DNA from: Diphasiastrum complanatum
Taxonomy: Eukaryota; Streptophyta; Lycopodiopsida; Lycopodiales; Lycopodiaceae
Reading direction: 5' to 3'
DNA length: 64,000 nt
Assembly: GCA_029204225.1 (NCBI GenBank)
Contig: CM055102.1
Coordinates: 45,509,484-45,573,483, forward strand
Positions 35,240 to 46,039 of this stretch are shown piece after piece. Every line of letters begins with the position of its first letter. The first letter of the stretch is position 1. The position numbers were made by a program, and so were the translations under genes. A model generated the notes under the pieces. It ran no database searches. It saw only the letters and a list, made by a program, of their open reading frames with translations, and was not told the DNA's origin.

Positions 35240-36015
35240 CATCAAATCCAACAATTAGCAAATACAAAGAAAGGATGAGAGATGAAGGAAAATAGATAGA
35301 GAGCAAGGACATTCTTGATCCATTCCATAAGAGGGCCAACCTGCTTGTATTGAAATGAAGAGAGAACATGCACAATGATTCGAATTAACCACTTGTATAG
35401 TGGATTGAGGATCTGGGCACCTCGATTCCTATCAGTGGATGGGGGTATGGGAAGTGCAGAGGGAGTTGCAGCAGGACGTGGTAGCGCGACTGGAGTTGGT
35501 TTTCTAGTACGACGATGTGACGCAGAAGGCAGATTATGAATAACGACCTCGCGGTGTGCCCGACGACGACTAGATGCCTGACGAGAAGACTTGGCGGATG
35601 CTACATCTTCGAGATTGACAGTATGGATTTAGCCTGAAATCCATGGATCTTATTATCTAGGTAAGAAGTGGATAAGGTGGACAAAAGAGAGCCAGCAACA
35701 AATTGTTGTCTGATATTACCCTTGGTAGCTCTCTTAAGTTTTCCAAAAACCATTTTAAACCAATTATAAGATTCCAATGGTTTCTGATCTAACTTGTAAT
35801 TGGACTCAACTATGCGGTGGAGTATCTGAGATGAAATGCGTTCCTTCCTGAGGTTGCCAACCATTAGGAAGTTATTCAACAATTGCATAGCCGCATGGAT
35901 GGTAGGATCTTGGATGGATTCTAACAAATAGCCATCATTGGTCCAGTAAAGGTCTATGGTTGTATTAGTGAAATACTTAATTATGTTCTTGGTGTGCTTG
36001 TGGTTTGGTGAAGAC
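35240..36015 (-). CDS. unrecognised ORF, broken; interrupted by copia sequence at its 5' side
   Basis: A clear minus-strand frame runs from about 36010 to 35601. It includes NIIKYFTNTTIDLYWTNDGY, QDPTIHAAMQLLNNFLMVGN and KLKRATKGNIRQQFVAGS. A second frame (about 35605-35410) continues with a basic, Pro-rich tail (SSRQASSRRRAHREVV, VALPRPAATPSALPIPP). Composition is protein-like rather than random, but I recognise no family. Its upstream end meets a copia RNase H fragment at about 36020. It may belong with the 37704-37108 ORF as parts of one disrupted element. It could also be an old captured gene. Confidence 0.45.
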
Positions 36016-36024
36016 TGGGTTCCA

Positions 36025-36450
36025 GATTAGATGCCTATAGTAACAAGGGTGGCTTCAGTAACATGCACCTTGTGGGTAGCTCCTTGGAAGGTGACAATAG
36101 TAGCTCAATCTTCGTGTGAGGCCGAATATGTAGCAGCAACTAAGATGGCAACTGAGCTAACATGGATCAAACAAATGTTGGAAGGATTAGATGAAAATAT
36201 TTCTGAACCTTATGTCTTGCTTATGAATAACACTTCAACAATCTATCTTACGAAAGATCTTGTATTTCATTCGAGAATGAAACACATAGCTATCAAGTAT
36301 CATGTCGTTCAAGATTTAGTCAAAAAGAAGATACTGAAGACAATCTTCATACCTACTGAGGAAATGGCAGTTGATATATTTACAAAGCCAATGAGTAAAG
36401 CTTTGTTTGAAAAGCAACGAAGAAAATTGGGGTTAATCCAACTGCTTACT
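36025..36450 (+). mobile_element. copia RNase H fragment
   Basis: It reads VAQSSCEAEYVAATKMATEL, then HIAIKYHVVQDLVKKK and AVDIFTKPMSKALFEKQRRK, the standard copia RNase H end. It is followed by a GAGAGGGAG polypurine tract and an LTR. The 5' portion of the element is missing. Confidence 0.88.
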
Positions 36451-36462
36451 TTGAGAGGGAGT

Positions 36463-37089
36463 TGTAGAACACCTCGATAGATTAGTCTCGGTCCTACTAA
36501 CAAAGTGCACAGTTTAATCGACAAAGGTTAAGAATCGAATTCGAAATAATCGACATTTATTCATTTGAATCAACCAATGATGATTTGATCTATATTCATT
36601 CGACATTAACTTATTCGACCTTTATTTTTGTTCGATAGATGAACGAATTCAAAAGATAAGTTGTCGTATCTTGAAACAAAACGTCATTATATATCAACCA
36701 TTTTTAACGGTTAGATCGACTGTCTACAGGAAGAAGAAGGCCAAGAATCCTATCCTATGACAATATAAGTACATGTACACTTACTCATTGTAAGTAGGTA
36801 GACAGATAGAAGCAATTAGAAGAATCAGATTGATTTTTACTTCATTGGTGTTTCATACTTATTTCTGCTAGAATTTAAGATCAAACATCATATTTGTATT
36901 GATCATCTAAAATTATCTATCACACTCATGCACATGTTTAATTCCGCACACTTTATTCAATCATAATAGAACTTGCTCTATTAGTATATAGGCCAGATTC
37001 AGACACGATTGAAGACGCTGATATTCATTTGATTTATTCAAGCTTTTATCGTGTTCTCTAAAAGGAAAATTTTTAGTGTTTTTCCTACA
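36463..37089 (+). repeat. 3' LTR of the copia RNase H fragment
   Basis: The LTR begins TGTAGAACACCTCG and ends TTTTTCCTACA, with perfect TGTAG/CTACA terminal inverted repeats (627 bases). It follows the polypurine tract directly. Confidence 0.78.
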
Positions 37090-37107
37090 CTTCCTTAGTG
37101 CTTGAAA

Positions 37108-37704
37108 CTACTCTGGGGTAAGTTGTGTTCCAACTTGCACAATCTTTTTTGGTTCTCCTGTTTCAGCAAGATTCATTGGTTGTGTCCTAGCTGGTCCATC
37201 GTAAACATCTTTTGTTTCTGGTACTTGCTCTTTTGGTTGACGATGAGTTTTTGGTAGCATAATGACAACATCTTCCAAAGTATAGCGTTTGAAATGCTCT
37301 GGCATATCATGTTGTACTTTATCTGATTGTTCTTCCTCAAAAGAATTGATCTTGGCTCTTCGTTTAGCTTTCTTGGTAGGAATCATTCGAGGAGGTGATG
37401 ACTTCCTAGAAGATGTGGTCTTCTTTGAAGGTGACGACTTCCTTGATGATGATGTCTTGCGAGAACTCTGACTCAAAGAATCCTCCTTGATCTTTCCTTT
37501 ACCTTTATCTAATAAAGGTGATATAACTTTAGGAACTAGTTCTCTTGATGATTTTTCCCATTTCAGGACCATATTGTAATGTTGCTTCTCTTGTTTCTTC
37601 GTCATTGGTTCTACAACCTTTTCTTCTTTCAAAATAACTGCTTTAGGCAGTTTTATTGTTGTTTCTTTAGGAATATCACGGATTCCAAACCTCGTAGGAT
37701 CCAT
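37108..37704 (-). CDS. unrecognised 198-residue basic Ser/Lys-rich ORF
   Basis: An intact minus-strand frame from ATG at 37704 (MDPTRFGIRDIPKETT) to a TAG at 37108. The middle (about residues 70-120) is very rich in Ser, Lys and Arg, with repeated SSRK/SSPSKK steps and a KKAKRRAK nuclear-signal-like patch. It continues LEDVVIMLPKTHRQPKEQ. I know no family with this layout. It could be a gag-type or accessory ORF of a retrotransposon, because copia and gag-bearing sequence surround it, or a host gene exon. Its stop lies 19 bases from the end of a copia LTR. Confidence 0.45.
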   Translation of the reverse strand: MDPTRFGIRDIPKETTIKLPKAVILKEEKVVEPMTKKQEKQHYNMVLKWEKSSRELVPKVISPLLDKGKGKIKEDSLSQSSRKTSSSRKSSPSKKTTSSRKSSPPRMIPTKKAKRRAKINSFEEEQSDKVQHDMPEHFKRYTLEDVVIMLPKTHRQPKEQVPETKDVYDGPARTQPMNLAETGEPKKIVQVGTQLTPE

Positions 37705-38166
37705 ATGATCAAAATTTGCTCATCTATGAGTTATGCATTTCATCATAAGACAAGGCATGATTGACATAGATGAGTTCATCTTCAATCAGATCTGGTATTG
37801 GATCTGTTCATATCCAAACTACGTTCATCATGTTCACCGAAAAAGTGATTGGCGTATCCAAAGTTTGGTTTGGTGAAGAAATCTCGCTCAATTTGGATTG
37901 ATTATCTCTTTGACACATATAGTCTATTGTTGTACAATCCACTGTTGCAAGAGCTTAGTTCCAATTGACAGTATTAGTTGTAGGGTGTGTAGATATAGTC
38001 GGTTAGCAGCCCTCCACCTGTCAATAAGGGTTAGATCACTGGATAGGTACCTAACTATGTCAAGATGCTAGTTTTAGATGCCTCCTACTCTTTTTCCTAA
38101 TACTATCACTCTTTAACACTGCTCTTCCCTACACTAACCACACACACATCATGATTGAGAGAGAGA

Positions 38167-38214
<48 letters not shown>

Positions 38215-38889
38215 GTTAGCTCATTTGCTCATCGTGCATGCTAATGGGGAAACATTAACAAATGAAACCAAAAACATGTAAACTAGAAAGCAAAAGCAAA
38301 CACACAAAGAGCATTAGCAAGTATTGAATAGCAAATGAGGATGCTTCTCTCGAAAATGGTAGAGTTTCCTCCTTCTCATTAAGCATGGAAATATGATACA
38401 AATGGTACCTTTTTATGGATGTGGGGAAGGCCGTTGCCCCTTTCTCCTATTGGCTATTCCAAGGAAGGTGGGATTGAAATCCACACCCTTCATCAAAAGC
38501 ACAAACTAATCAATGGTGGAGAGAGAAACAACTTCACCTACCACCAATTGACTTTGACTAATTAATCAAACTTAGGAACTTAAGTTTTAAGCTTATGTTT
38601 GGCCTTCTACTATTATTTTTAATTACGTGGCCCAAAGTCAAGTTTATGTCAATATTATTTATTTACAAGTGCTCATTGGGCCATGGGATTATACATGCAG
38701 GATGCCACGACCCTCGCAACTATTTTTGCTAACTCGACTTTTTATTTATATACATCATGTTGGGAATACCCCCAACAGGATTCACGGCCTGAAGTAGTGC
38801 CGGTCCCTCGACACTCTGCCGGTTTAGTATAGACTCTTCTTTGTGCGCCAACCTAATAACTTTCATTGAAGACATCACCACATATCTCA
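37705..38889. other. intergenic or element-internal; GA microsatellite
   Basis: No recognisable gene. It holds the GA repeat (38157-38211) and a short palindrome, TGTTGGGAATACCCCCAACA, at 38759-38778 that resembles joined LTR termini. Confidence 0.5.
38157..38211. repeat. (GA)n microsatellite
   Basis: About 27 GA dinucleotides with one TA interruption. Confidence 0.9.
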
Positions 38890-39938
38890 TCCACCCTAAA
38901 CCCTAAACCTAGACTTGGAATCTCTGCGTCCATGGATCGCCAAGGAGTGCCGCTCGATAGTAGATGCACGATCTTCAATCTTTTCGGAGGCCAGCACTTT
39001 ATTCAGATCAAAAAATATTGAACGGAGAAAATTGTCCCATTTAGTCTCAATGCCCATCAAATATTCTAAGTCCCGGGCATAAGTGGCGGCCACGTGGACT
39101 GTTGGATCAGAAAAATTGATATAAGTTTTGGAAAACTGGATTAGAGCCCTTTTGGCATCTACATTCGGGTTTCATCCGTGCTCTGAAGGAATTCTTGGCC
39201 AATTGCAGTTTTGGAGCGTAATCTGGCCCAAGGGAGTGCCGCATTCTGCCCATTTGGATCGTCTCGTGCAGGGGAGAATATGCACATTAACCCTTAATTG
39301 GCGTGGACTTGTCACATAGGCCATGATGGCCGCAGGGTCTCTCTCGAAGGGTTGTTTGCGCCACTCTGGTTGTGGTTGGAGTGATGGAAGAGCTTTCAGC
39401 TTGTTGCCCTTGATTGTTTGGGCGGAAAATGAATTTTGCCAACCACCTCGTGAGAACTCGAGGGGATGTTTGGCTAAGAGTTCATTCATTTTCTCCTCCA
39501 AACTTTGGTCGACAAAAAGCTCGGCTGATATGGATCTCGAGCCTTGAGATGTCGAGGCCTAGCGCTCCCCTCGACTTTGGCTCGGATCTGTTTCCTGGCT
39601 CAGGTTTTGGACATTGGCATCAGCTACATCTGAGCCCTGGTTTTGAATGTTCAGTCCTTCTGCCTATCTTAACTTGTCCCGTCAATTGGAACTTTGCGTG
39701 GTAGTGTCTTTCACTGGTGGTGGTGGAATCACCATAGGGGCTGTTTGAGGTTGTTGTTCCATGTGCCTTTGGCACGCCTTCAAGGCAGTCTTTGCCTGTG
39801 TAAATTCCTGCATTGCCCGCATCGGTAATTGTCAAACTCGACCTGGTACTTGGCAAATGTGTCGCCGTACACTTGCACCTGCTTCGTGAGGAGATCCACC
39901 TCGGCTTGGCTGAGTGGTCTGTTGGTAGGAGTCGGTTG
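38890..39938 (-). mobile_element. C-terminal part of the coiled-coil ORF (split by a copia insertion)
   Basis: Minus-strand frames with shifts read LSQAEVDLLTKQVQVYGDTF (about 39915), KTALKACQRHMEQQPQ, KMNELLAKHPLEFSRGGWQN (about 39490), PFERDPAAIMAYVTSPRQLR, and finally DLEYLMGIETKWDNFLRSIF with a stop near 38896. It continues the frame system of 45465-45955 on the other side of the inserted copia. The family is unknown to me. Several frame changes and at least one stop show decay. Confidence 0.5.
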
Positions 39939-40275
39939 TGTTGGGGAGAGGGAGAGTAGCGAGAGTTGAGAAAGGTGTCGTATGTTAGAAACAAAAAAAA
40001 AAATTAGCTCAGAGGGATAAGACGAACACGAACGTGAAACAAAACACGAACCAGAAACGAACTCGAACAAGAAACAAACTGTTAGCCAGTCTGTTAGCTC
40101 AGCTGCATGAGCGTGAAGAGGGTGTGACGTCAGCCTTTGCTTTTCATCTTTTCATCGCCTGTGAGAATTTGTATGTGAATATGCAGACTGCGCGACAACG
40201 CGAGTAAATATGCAGCATGAATGGAGGCAGATTAAAAAATGGGATTTAGGTGACTAGAGGAAAAAAAATCCAACA
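39939..40275 (-). repeat. 3' LTR of the split-inserting copia (internally deleted)
   Basis: It starts TGTTGGGGAGAGGGAGAGTA and ends AAATCCAACA on the plus strand. It matches both ends of the 1025-base LTR at 44440-45464 but lacks about 690 central bases. A minus-strand polypurine tract (AGATTAAGAGGGGG) adjoins it at 40276. Confidence 0.85.
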
Positions 40276-40578
40276 CCCCCTCTTAATCTGGATCCGTGAA
40301 TGCCTTGATCTTCAGACTAAGCAATGCACAAAATTTGTTGTGTGCATTAACACTAAGTGCTTTTGTGAATATGTCTGCAACCATGTCCTGCGTTCTGCAG
40401 TACGTTAAGCTTACTTCCTTGTTGAGAACCTTGCCCCTGATGTAGTGATATCTGATTTCAATGTGCTTACTCCTAGAGTGAAATCTAGGGTTGGCCGATA
40501 AGGCAATAGCACTCTGATTATCACAAAATAAAATTGTAGGGCTATACTGATTCAGATTAACATCTGACGGTAAATTTA

Positions 40579-41792
40579 TTAACCAAAACGTTTTCTTGAT
40601 AGATTGAGAAGCAACAATGTATTCTGTTTCTGTAGAAGAAAGTGCGACAGAAGTTTTCTTACGACTGAGATAGGACCACCATTGAAGAAGAATGTAGATC
40701 CAGATGTGGATTTACGATTGTCTACATCTCCTCCCCAACTTGCATCAGAATAACCACTGAGCTGATGAAGATTGTCGTTGCTGACATCTCCATAGCATAT
40801 GCACTGGTCCATGGTAGCTCAAATATATCTCATGACTCGTATGAGAGCCTTCTAATGGGTAATCCATGTATTGGCTGAGTGAGCTTACAGCAAAAGAGAT
40901 ATCAGGTCTTGTACAGACCATTGCGTACATGAGAGATCCTAGTATCGATCGATAAGAGTATTTTCTCATTTGCTCCACTTCCTACTTGGTCTGGGGACAT
41001 TGGTCCTTTGACAGATGCAGGCCTGGATTCACTGGTGAGTGAGCTAATTTACAATTCATCAAATTGTATCTGTTGAGAACATTGTGAAGATACCTTTGTT
41101 GAGTGATGTAAGTCAGTCGATTTGCTCTGTCTCTGTGGATTTGAATTCCCAAACAGAAGTGAGCTTCGTCCAGATCAGTCATGTCAAACTCTAAAAACAA
41201 CATCTGCTTTGAATCCTTGACCATATTGGTATTGTTGCTGAAGAGCAACGTATCCTCCACGCACAAGGTGATGATAATGAAGCGTTGTTGTACTGACTTG
41301 GAATAGACGTTGCAATCAGCAGTGCTTGGTTTGAATCCTTGTTTGATGAGGAATGTGTTGATCCTCTGAAACCAAGCTCTGGTAGACTATTTCAAGTCGT
41401 ACAGTGCTTTGTGGAGTTTACATACATGATTTTTCATACCTTCCTGAAACGTATCCTTCGGGCTGGATCATGTTGATATCTTCTTGTATCACTCCATTCA
41501 GATAGGTTGTTTGTACATCGAGTTGATGCACTTCGGAGTCAGCAGCTGCAGCACAAGAAAGGAGCATTCGGATCGACAAATGTTTGACGACTAGACTAAA
41601 AGTCTCACTGTAGTCGACATTTGGGATCTGGGTGAATCCTCGTGCTACCAGTTTTGCCTTGATTCGGTCAACTGCTCCGTTGGCATTGTATTTGATCTTA
41701 GTCCATTTGTAATCAATGATATTGCAGCCAATAGGAGCTTCGACTAATGACCATGTCTGGTTCTTGATCAGAGAGGAATACTCTCTGTCCAT
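40579..41792 (-). pseudogene. copia reverse transcriptase and RNase H with stops
   Basis: RT opens with YSSLIKNQTWSLVEAPIGCN and LVARGFTQIPNVDYSETFS. The palm box is CVEDTLLFS instead of YVDDxLL, a mutated catalytic motif. RNase H includes SGYSDASWGGDVDNRKSTSG. Stops near 41418 and 40982 and a frameshift near 40800 interrupt it. Confidence 0.85.
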
Positions 41793-42202
41793 AGCATCTA
41801 TCTAGAGATCAGAGTCTGGTTGGCTGAGTGCCTCTTCGACCGTCGTCGGTTCCTGTATCAAAAGACAGGCAGACTCAGGAGTATACCTTGTGGGCTGTGT
41901 GCGCACTCGGCTTGATCTTCTGGGAGGATTCGACTGAAGAACCACTCCTGGGATTTGTTGTTGGGTAGTAGCAACATCTTCGTCTGATTTGCTGTATCGA
42001 AGTGGGTTGACAATAGACACGCCTGAGCCAGAAGCTCGGACTTTTGTGTCAATGGCAGTCGACGTGGGTTCTTCTTAAGCAACATCCTTGCCTTTGAGGT
42101 CGACGAACTGATCCTCGATGAAGACTGTATCCCGACTATATAAGATTTGCTGGGTATCATGATCATATAGTTTATAAGTATTATCAGATGAAGTATATCC
42201 GA

Positions 42203-43174
42203 TCATGATGGCCTTAAGACCTTGAAGGTCCAATTTTTTCTCGTGTCTTTTGAGATTTGCGCGTAGGCAATGCACCCAAACACTCTTAGGTTCTTCAAAG
42301 AAGGCTTGGAGCCTGTCCACACCTCGTGAGGTGTCTTTTCTGAGAGGGCCTTGGTCAAATATCTATTCTGGACGTAGGCTGTAGTGGAGACAACTTCAGC
42401 CCGAAATCTCTTAGGCAACGATGAATGCGATAGCATACATTTGGCAGATTCGACCAGAGTACGGTTCTTCCTCTCGGCTAAGCCATTAGACTGAGGACTG
42501 TAAGGAGTGATGAATTGCTGCTCAATGCCTTAGCTTTGATAGTACTCCTTAAACTCGATAGAGATATATTCTCCACTGTTGTCTGACCTGAGGGCCTTGA
42601 TCATCCTTCCAGTCTCCTTCTATGCACACTCCTTGAAGATTCTGAAGCAGCTGAAGGCTTCTGATTTCTTCTTTATAAAATACACCATGGTCCTTCTGAA
42701 AAATTCATCAATAAAGGTTATAAAATACTTAGCATCCTTCAGCGAAGGATTTTTCATTGGGCCACAAATATCTAAATGTACAACATCTAGCAATCCTCTA
42801 GCAATGTGTTGATGGCCTGATTTAAAAGGTTTCCTAGTCTGTTTACTAACTAGATAGTCTTGACAGACAGATAACTCGACTCTTTCGCGAGGATAGTTGA
42901 GATCAAGAACAATAGATTGTCTAGACATTCGTTGTACAGCAGCATGATTTAAATGACCAAGTCTATAATGCCAAAGTAAACCTTTATTTGAATGAATTGA
43001 AGTACTGAGAGCCTGACTAGAGGCAGAAAAGCAATGACTCAATTTGTACAAGTATCCATGCCTCTTTCCGAGTGCTAGGATCTTGCCTGTCCTATCAACT
43101 ACTTTACACTGATCACATTTTAATTTTACTCTGTGTCCTAGATCTGTGATTCTACTTACAGAGAGCAAATTCAT
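42203..43174 (-). pseudogene. copia GAG-pre-integrase and integrase region with stops
   Basis: It starts MNLLSVSRITDLGHRVKL. The pre-integrase HYRLGHLNHAAVQRMS and the integrase core (DVVHLDICGPMKNPSLKDAK) are readable. A stop after FRIFKECA splits the core, and SDNSGEYISIEFKEYY with SPQSNGLAERKNRTLVE lies beyond it. Catalytic Asp/Asp/Glu positions are therefore present but not in one open frame. Confidence 0.82.
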
Positions 43175-43264
43175 AGATAAATTTGATACATAATGGACTT
43201 TAGAGAGTAGCTTAGACTGATCATTGGCAAAGTTTAATCTTACACTGCATTCACCTTTAATAGC

Positions 43265-44284
43265 CTATGTGCTATTGTCACCAAGGTGGACATATTTCTG
43301 GGTATTGTAAGGTGTATAGGACTCGAAACAGCCAATGAGGGTAGTCATATGCTGAGTCGCTCCAGAATCCAGGAACCAAGAACTGTCGCTAGATGCTCCT
43401 TGATGGCTGGTCATGAAGGCATCATGATCCGCTTCTTGAATAGGCTGTGGAGCTTCTACAGCTGCATTTGCCACTTGATTCGACTGCCCCTTGCTGTTGT
43501 TCTTCGTTTGAAGTATTCGACAGTCTTGTATTTCGTCGTTGTTTTGTTTGCAGTATCTATAGAACAACTTCTTCTTTGTCTGCGGATTCGATTGTTCCTT
43601 GTGATGAGCTGGTTTTTGGTTTGGCTTTGATTGCTTTGGGCCTTTCTTCTTCTTCTTCTGCTTTGTCGTGCTCTTGTTGGTGTACAAGGCATGAGAATAA
43701 GCTGAGGAACTTGAGGCTTCGTTCCTCCGCGTGTCTTTCTGCAACAACATAGTAATGACTCTCGAAAGAGTCAATTCTGGATGAGTCGTGATGATCATCA
43801 CCCAGCTGTCGTAAGAGCTTGGCAAGCTTGTAAGCAGTTGCATCACTGCATCTAGATCGTCAATGACAGATCTGACAGTGGCCATTTGTCTTAGCAGGTT
43901 CTTGAATTGATTAATGTGATTCTGTAGAGAATCACCATTCGTCATCTTGAGGGAGTAGAATTTCTTCCTGAGATGTAGCTTGGAAGCTATATCTCGCACT
44001 TCATATAGTGTGCTCAAGATGTCCCAGACTTCTTTCGAAGTCTGAGCCTCAGATACATCGTCGATTTGGGTATCCGTGATGTTGAGGATGATTAGCGCGA
44101 AAGCCTTTCCATCCTTCAGCTTCCATCTGGCGATTGCTGCATCGTCAGCATCGAGTTTCCCTTCTGCACCTGTAACAACGTCATACAATTCTGTAGCCAT
44201 TAGTACAGTCTTAAATTTCCACAGATGGTAATTGGCTCCATCAAGCTTGTCCATGACAGGACTGGCTTTCCCTTGGGAATCCAT
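43265..44284 (-). CDS. copia gag-protease start, 339 residues
   Basis: This is the longest open frame of the element. It starts MDSQGKASPVMDKLDGANYH, followed by the UBN2 gag core (AQTSKEVWDILSTLYEVRD; KLHLRKKFYSLKMTNGDSL). The zinc knuckle is degraded (YRYCKQNNDEIQDC lacks the first Cys and the His). Protease follows with LDSGATQHMT (Asp of DSG present). It stops at about 43265 in the protease domain. The same gag start occurs at 60353 in the related remnant. Confidence 0.88.
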   Translation of the reverse strand: MDSQGKASPVMDKLDGANYHLWKFKTVLMATELYDVVTGAEGKLDADDAAIARWKLKDGKAFALIILNITDTQIDDVSEAQTSKEVWDILSTLYEVRDIASKLHLRKKFYSLKMTNGDSLQNHINQFKNLLRQMATVRSVIDDLDAVMQLLTSLPSSYDSWVMIITTHPELTLSRVITMLLQKDTRRNEASSSSAYSHALYTNKSTTKQKKKKKGPKQSKPNQKPAHHKEQSNPQTKKKLFYRYCKQNNDEIQDCRILQTKNNSKGQSNQVANAAVEAPQPIQEADHDAFMTSHQGASSDSSWFLDSGATQHMTTLIGCFESYTPYNTQKYVHLGDNST

Positions 44285-44427
44285 GTGGAGGAATTAGTCT
44301 AAGTGATTGGAGAAACTATCAGTGATTTAAGTATGAAAATTTGATGCTGAAATATAGAACAAGAAAACAATTACTCTATCGGTTAGTAGAGTCTTGTACT
44401 GTGGAAGCCTATCAAGCTATGAAAATA

Positions 44428-44439
44428 GCTCTGATACCA
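44428..44439 (-). other. primer binding site of the copia element
   Basis: On the minus strand this reads TGGTATCAGAGC, exact for plant copia, directly after the 5' LTR. Confidence 0.88.
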
Positions 44440-45464
44440 TGTTGGAGAGAGGGAGAGTAGCAAGAGTTGAGAAAGGTGTCGTATGTTGGAATCAAAAAAA
44501 AAAATTAGCTCAGACGAACACGAACGAGAAACAAAACACGAACGAGAAACGAACTCGAACAAGAAACGAACTTGAACAAGAATTGTTCATGCGCAGCAGA
44601 ACGAGCTATGCGACTCTCTCCGAAAGCATGACTACGCCTATCAGAACGAACAGAACGTTAGTGATGGAAATCACGGTCATTCTTGATTGTGTAGCCAAAC
44701 ATTAATAAACGAAGCGCAAGAAGAATAATTTGTCTCGAATAGCTAGATAAATTATGTGTCGCGAATGATTCGCGAAGATCTAGACAGTTCTCGACTGATA
44801 ATTAGTCGCGAAACATTCGCGAAAGACAAGACTAAATGTTAGTCATCTAGTACCAGAAAGAGCAACTAGAAAGATCAGACAGAATGAATAATAAGCATAG
44901 CAATATTAACACAAATCTGAACGCTGAACAAAGAACTATATTAGATTAAGTATATCACGTATACATGTCAATAATGCGGTAGAGCACAAGACAGTAGCAA
45001 ACGAAACTGCGTGCCCTATGAAGCTTATTCAAACTGTAAATGAATGAAACCTTATTGCTGACAAATTAAAGAATCAATGCATAGAGCATCTACTTTTGTC
45101 TATCTCTGATAAGCTTCTCTTCTTCGTTCTCTCTCGCTTACTAACTTATTGCTTGTTACTTGATGAATACACAAATGGTATTCAATATATACATAATGTT
45201 ACAGGTGTGCAGATGAAAAAAGTACAGGGTGGATGTGCTGTCTGTAGGATATCGTGGGTGGCTGCAGTCGTCGTCCAGTCTGTTAGCGCAGCTGCATGAG
45301 CATGAAGAGGGTGTGATGTCAACCTTTGCTTTTCGTCTTTTCATCGCCTGTGAGAATTTGCATGTGAATATGCAGACTACGCGACAACGCGAGTAAATAT
45401 GTAGCATGAATGGAGGCAGATTAAAAAAATGGGATTTAGGTGACTAGAGGAAATAAATCCAACA
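44440..45464 (-). repeat. 5' LTR of the copia element, 1025 bp
   Basis: Plus-strand ends are TGTTGGAGAGAGGGAGAGTA and AAATCCAACA. The flanking five bases are TGTTG here and GGTTG at the other end of the element, a target duplication with one mismatch. The central block (CATGACTACGCCTATCAGAA, TGTAGCCAAACATTAA) is shared with the LTRs at 60508-61401 and 62363-63452. Confidence 0.88.
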
Positions 45465-45955
45465 TGTTGCGTTAGCCAGGCTGTCTTTTCGGTTTGCAGT
45501 GTCACCACTTCCACTCCCAGGCATAGATTTTTTGTTTTCACCACTGAGAGTTGTGCCTAGAGCGGAGTGAGACGTTGAGTGAGCTGCTGCTAGATCTCCT
45601 AGAACTTTTGTTGAGCGTCTGTGGTAGACTTTGAGAGTTCGTGATGTACCCTTGGAGATCCGCTTTGTGCTACTTGAGTTTCAGCACTTCTGATTCCTTT
45701 GCTTGTTCATGTTGTTGGGCAATCAGCAGATGTTGCTGAAGATGGCCGATTTCTGCCGATAGCTGGGTGTTGCTCGTGGCCAACTCCAATACTCGGTCGT
45801 CCAGATTTGCTCTTGTGGATAATGCCTCCTGGACAAAATGTGCCCAAGATTTGGTAGGTCATTGAAAGGTCCGTGGGACCGGCCGGTATTGTGGTGCTAG
45901 TTGGGGCTTGTTGGGATATAGCCCGGATGACTTGTACCGTGTCGTCATTTTTCAA
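45465..45955 (-). mobile_element. N-terminal part of the coiled-coil ORF
   Basis: It starts at an ATG at 45955 (MKNDDTVQVIRAISQQ). A frameshift near 45840 leads into a leucine-heptad stretch, NLDDRVLELATSNTQLSAEI then HLQQHLLIAQQHEQAKESEV, typical of a coiled coil. A copia inserted at 45464/39939 cuts it, and the frame system resumes at 39938. I do not recognise the protein. It follows a gag on the same strand. Confidence 0.5.
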
Positions 45956-46039
45956 TCAGCTTTTTCAGTAATAGCATGAGTGAGGTGCGGTGGGGTTAGC
46001 ATGATTAGGCAATGCTGCATAAATAGTCTGCACAAATGT

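Larger units (their letters stand above)
40276..44427 (-). mobile_element. nearly complete Ty1-copia internal region
   Basis: Minus-strand order is gag, protease, integrase, RT, RNase H, as in Ty1-copia. Protease shows WFLDSGATQHMT (about 43392). Integrase has HYRLGHLNHAAV and an ERKNRTLVE segment. RT is at 41792-41418 and 41266-40982. RNase H (40978-40579) contains ARTRPDISF-like and YSDASWGGDVDNRKSTSGS segments. The RT active-site box YVDD is CVED, and several TGG-to-TAG type stops and frameshifts break pol, so it is inactive. Confidence 0.92.

Noticed and set aside
38759-38778. TGTTGGGAATACCCCCAACA palindrome considered as an LTR-LTR junction
   Set aside because: No LTR body could be matched on either side, so it is only noted as a short palindrome.
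43286-43752. Plus-strand frames of 114 and 101 codons
   Set aside because: Antisense shadows of the copia gag-protease frame at 43265-44284.
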